DNA from: Bacillus sp. Marseille-Q1617
GTDB taxonomy: Bacteria > Bacillota > Bacilli > Bacillales > Bacillaceae_B
Direction: 5' to 3'
Length of the DNA stretch: 64,000 nt
Assembly (NCBI RefSeq): GCF_903645295.1
Contig: NZ_CAHJXM010000001.1
Coordinates: 1,179,501-1,243,500, forward strand
The first letter of the stretch is position 1, and the number at the start of each line of letters is the position of its first letter. Under the pieces are notes generated by a model that saw nothing but the letters and a program-made list of their open reading frames with translations, was not told where the DNA came from and did no database searches. The translations under genes were made by a program, and so were the position numbers. This document shows positions 62,192 to 64,000 of the stretch, one piece after another.

Positions 62192-62710
62192 ATGGCTAAG
62201 TTTACCCAAGAGTTTAAACTTCATGTTGCCAAGCGTTATCTCAATGAATTGGTCAGTTATCGAGACCTAGCGAATCAAGTGGGTGTTGATGATTCGATTC
62301 TCCGCTACTGGGTGATGTTAGTTCGTCACCACGGTGATCAAGCTTTTACCTTTCCCTATACAAACTATCCTCGTGCCTTTAAACTGAGGGTAATTCAATT
62401 TATTACGGAAAAGAATTACTCCATTCGAGAGGCATCAGCCATTTTTCATATCCCAGATCCATGTATGGTTCGCAGGTGGAAGAAAAAGTGGGAGACAGCT
62501 GGAGAAGATGCCCTTGAACCTAAAGGAAAGGGGCTTTCTACAATGACTTCTAATAACAAGAATAAAAAGGCCAAAGACAACTCTTCCAACCAGTCGGTAG
62601 AAGATATGAAAAAAGAACTTGAATACCTTCGTATGGAGAACGCCTATTTAAAAAAGCTGAAAGCCTTAGTTCAGGAAGAACAATCACCAACGAAATCAAA
62701 GCGAAAGTAG
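62192..62710 (+). CDS. IS3-family transposase OrfA
   Basis: A 172-aa protein with two helix-turn-helix parts (FKLHVAKRYLNELVSYRDLANQVGVDDSILRYWV and FKLRVIQFITEKNYSIREASAIFHI) that should bind the IS ends, then a leucine-zipper-like helix (SVEDMKKELEYLRMENAYLKKLKAL). ATG 62192 follows AGGAGGTG. The frame open upstream to 62024 is repeat A sequence and not coding. It overlaps orfB by 1 nt. Confidence 0.92.
   Translation: MAKFTQEFKLHVAKRYLNELVSYRDLANQVGVDDSILRYWVMLVRHHGDQAFTFPYTNYPRAFKLRVIQFITEKNYSIREASAIFHIPDPCMVRRWKKKWETAGEDALEPKGKGLSTMTSNNKNKKAKDNSSNQSVEDMKKELEYLRMENAYLKKLKALVQEEQSPTKSKRK
62650..62656 (+). promoter_or_regulatory. Programmed -1 frameshift site (A AAA AAG)
   Basis: The slippery heptamer is in the right phase (ttA AAA AAG) near the end of orfA. 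In the -1 frame no stop occurs from here into orfB (AESLSSGRTITNEIKAKVVYEL), so an OrfAB fusion transposase would be made. Confidence 0.8.
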
Positions 62711-63549
62711 TGTATGAACTAAGGAATGAATTCCCGGTGACTCGAACGATAAAAGTAGCCAAGATGCCCAAAAGTACTTACTACAACCTCATTAAAAAGT
62801 GGAGCCAACCAGACCCTGACCGTAAATGGAAAAGGAGAATACATTTCATTTACCATAGACATTCAGGTCGGTTTGGTTACCGTCGCATTACCGACGTGCT
62901 TCAGGAAAAAGGATATTCGATCAATAAAAAGAAAGTACTTCGAATTATGAGAGACCTCGGACTTAAATGCATGGTGCGAATGAAAAAGTACAAATCGTAT
63001 AAAGGAGAAGTCGGAAAAGCAGCTCCAAACATTTTAAACCGTAACTTTAGTGCCAAAAAACCTAACCAAAAGTGGGTGACGGACATTACGGAATTTGCAT
63101 TGTTTGGACAAAAGCTATATCTGTCTCCGATTTTAGACCTGTTTAACGGCGAAATCATCACCTACACGATTCAATCAAGGCCGACATTTGATTTGGTTGA
63201 AACGATGTTGGCACAAGGTTTAAAACATGTAAACGAAGGTGACGAGCTCTTAATTCATTCCGACCAGGGTTGGCACTATCGAATGGCCCAGTACCGAAGG
63301 GTACTGAAGGAACACAACATCACCCAAAGTATGTCTCGCAAAGGAAACTGTTATGACAACTCTGTCATGGAAAACTTTTTTGGAATCCTAAAATCAGAAT
63401 TCCTTTATCTACAAGATTTTGATAGTATCGAGCACTTTAAAGACGAACTTGAACAATACATGCATTACTACAACCATTTGAGAATTAAATCAAGGTTGAA
63501 ACGGAAAAGTCCAGTAGCTTATCGACTTAGTACAGAATTAGCTGCTTAA
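62710..63549 (+). CDS. IS3-family transposase OrfB (catalytic)
   Basis: A 279-aa DDE integrase-type domain. Triad D125 (WVTDITEF), D185 (IHSDQGWHY), E221 (DNSVMENFFGILKSE), with the D-35-E spacing; the HTH_21 region (FIYHRHSGRFGYRRI) and C-terminal YNHLRIKSRLKRKSPVAY are intact. GTG 62710 overlaps the orfA stop, but the main product is probably the OrfAB fusion through -1 frameshifting. Confidence 0.93.
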   Translation: MYELRNEFPVTRTIKVAKMPKSTYYNLIKKWSQPDPDRKWKRRIHFIYHRHSGRFGYRRITDVLQEKGYSINKKKVLRIMRDLGLKCMVRMKKYKSYKGEVGKAAPNILNRNFSAKKPNQKWVTDITEFALFGQKLYLSPILDLFNGEIITYTIQSRPTFDLVETMLAQGLKHVNEGDELLIHSDQGWHYRMAQYRRVLKEHNITQSMSRKGNCYDNSVMENFFGILKSEFLYLQDFDSIEHFKDELEQYMHYYNHLRIKSRLKRKSPVAYRLSTELAA

Positions 63550-63582
63550 CAAATAAGTGTCCAACTTTATGGGTCCAGTGCA

Positions 63583-63655
63583 CTTCGCCTGCGGGGTCTC
63601 ACATAAGCTACTTTTCCCGCAGGAGTCTTCGTCCTGCACTCCAATCAACCGCTGA
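63583..63655 (-). repeat. Repeat A copy 7, left half (split by the IS)
   Basis: Read on the minus strand: AGCGGTTGATTGGAGTGCAG, CTCCTGCGGGAAAAGTAGC, GTGAGACCCCGCAGGCGAAG. Joining to 62075-62137 with one CTT removed restores a complete element. Confidence 0.88.
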
Positions 63656-63747
63656 ATCCGCTAAAAGTACTCGTATTAAAAGATGATGCTTATCTCCTTT
63701 AAGGTTAGTACTTTCATTTCATTTAATCTTAAAATATTTAGTAATGA

Positions 63748-63804
63748 GAAAGAAGACCCTGCTTGCATTTGTGTTACATAATGCAGCATTAAAGGTCTTC
63801 TTTC
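63748..63804 (-). terminator. Hairpin after yhaH
   Basis: Perfect 11-bp outer stem GAAAGAAGACC/GGTCTTCTTTC with an inner TGC..GCAT/ATGC..GCA step; 20 nt after the yhaH stop on the minus strand. Confidence 0.7.
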
Positions 63805-63823
63805 ATTCATTTCATCATTCCAT

Positions 63824-64000
63824 TTAGTTTGCGTTATTACTGTTATTCAATGAGCTTTCGAGTTCTTCGATTTTGGATTGGATCAATTGGATTTCCTGCT
63901 GGAGTTTCTGGTTGTTGGGTTCGGTTGATGCCTGCCATTGCTTTACGGATGACTGGAGATCCTTGGAAATTTGCTGGACGGTTTCTTTTCCTTCCTGAGA
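63824..64000 (-). CDS. yhaH: YhaH (YtxH-domain) protein, 3' part
   Basis: Last 58 codons of a gene that continues past the right edge: SQEGKETVQQISKDLQSSVK, then Q-rich coiled coil QKLQQEIQLIQSKIEELESS and a NNSNNAN end. The helical, Gln-rich C-terminus and the position next to hpr fit B. subtilis YhaH, a stress-related membrane-anchored protein. The membrane helix itself would lie outside this window. Confidence 0.65.
   Translation of the reverse strand, partial: SQEGKETVQQISKDLQSSVKQWQASTEPNNQKLQQEIQLIQSKIEELESSLNNSNNAN

Larger units (their letters stand above)
62138..63582 (+). mobile_element. IS3-family insertion sequence (1445 bp), apparently intact
   Basis: Termini start TGTGCTGCACCC on the left and, inverted, TGCACTGGACCC on the right. 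They pair over 26 bp with 20 matches, ending GTTGGACAC, and have TG...CA ends. The 3-bp repeat CTT flanks both sides. Two consecutive ORFs (orfA, orfB) with an A6G frameshift site and an intact DDE triad indicate an active or recently active copy. Confidence 0.92.

Overview
The window looks like chromosomal DNA of a low-GC, endospore-forming member of the Bacillaceae. The evidence is spore genes (splA/splB, an alpha/beta SASP, yhaL, yjcZ-type peptides, yheC/yheD ATP-grasp proteins), strong AGGAGG ribosome binding sites, sigma-A, sigma-E-like and sigma-54 promoters, and a long block collinear with the Bacillus subtilis yhe-yha region (yheI/H, sspB, yheE-yheA, yhaX, hemZ, yhaR, yhzC, yhaQ/P, yhaO/N/M, yhaL, prsA, hpr, yhaH). 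I cannot name the species. No rRNA, tRNA, prophage or CRISPR array was seen.

Layout. 1-3.2 kb: a YczE-type membrane protein fragment, then a hydroxybutyrate dehydrogenase with a GntP permease (yxjC/yxjF-like). 3.2-10.8 kb: single genes and pairs, including an FbpA-like peptide, an aldo/keto reductase, an APH-type kinase, splAB, an ArsC-like protein without its cysteines, a glutamate/dicarboxylate symporter and a universal stress protein. 10.8-15.9 kb: a sigma-54 activator divergent from a -24/-12 promoter that drives a YfcC transporter (frameshifted here) and isoaspartyl dipeptidase. 16-19.7 kb: a P-loop protein, an MFS exporter and a short sigY-yxlC-yxlD operon ending in a YbjQ-type protein. 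19.8-24.3 kb: the yheI/yheH (bmrC/bmrD-type) heterodimeric multidrug ABC exporter behind a leader region with a small ORF, two tandem terminators and a second mini-ORF. 25.4-31.2 kb: tcyABC cystine importer, an orphan pair of peptide-type permeases, and fumC. 31.4-36.2 kb: SASP gene, msmX, a PucR-type regulator, a CsoR/CstR-type repressor, yheE and a ferritin-like protein. 36.2-45.7 kb: four tandem YheC/YheD-type ATP-grasp genes, yheB, yheA, yhaX, hemZ. 46-49.6 kb: acyl-CoA synthetase and enoyl-CoA hydratase (yhaR) with candidate cre and FadR sites, and yhzC. 49.8-57.4 kb: yhaQ/P ABC exporter, yhaO/N SbcDC-like nuclease, yhaM exoribonuclease. 57.4-64 kb: yhaL, prsA, three yjcZ-type peptides, hpr, an intact IS3-family element, and the 3' end of yhaH.

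The most unusual signal is a set of intergenic structured repeats. Family A (about 135 bp) occurs seven times. Its internal helices cross each other (pseudoknot-like or alternative folds), and paired positions change together between copies. Family B (about 125 bp) is a long stepped hairpin with a conserved AAGGC...GCCTT tip. It occurs alone or in tandem and is also nested inside four A copies at three different points. One A copy is split by the IS3 element with a 3-bp target duplication, so the empty site can be rebuilt. I do not recognise either family, and no mobilising gene for them is visible here.
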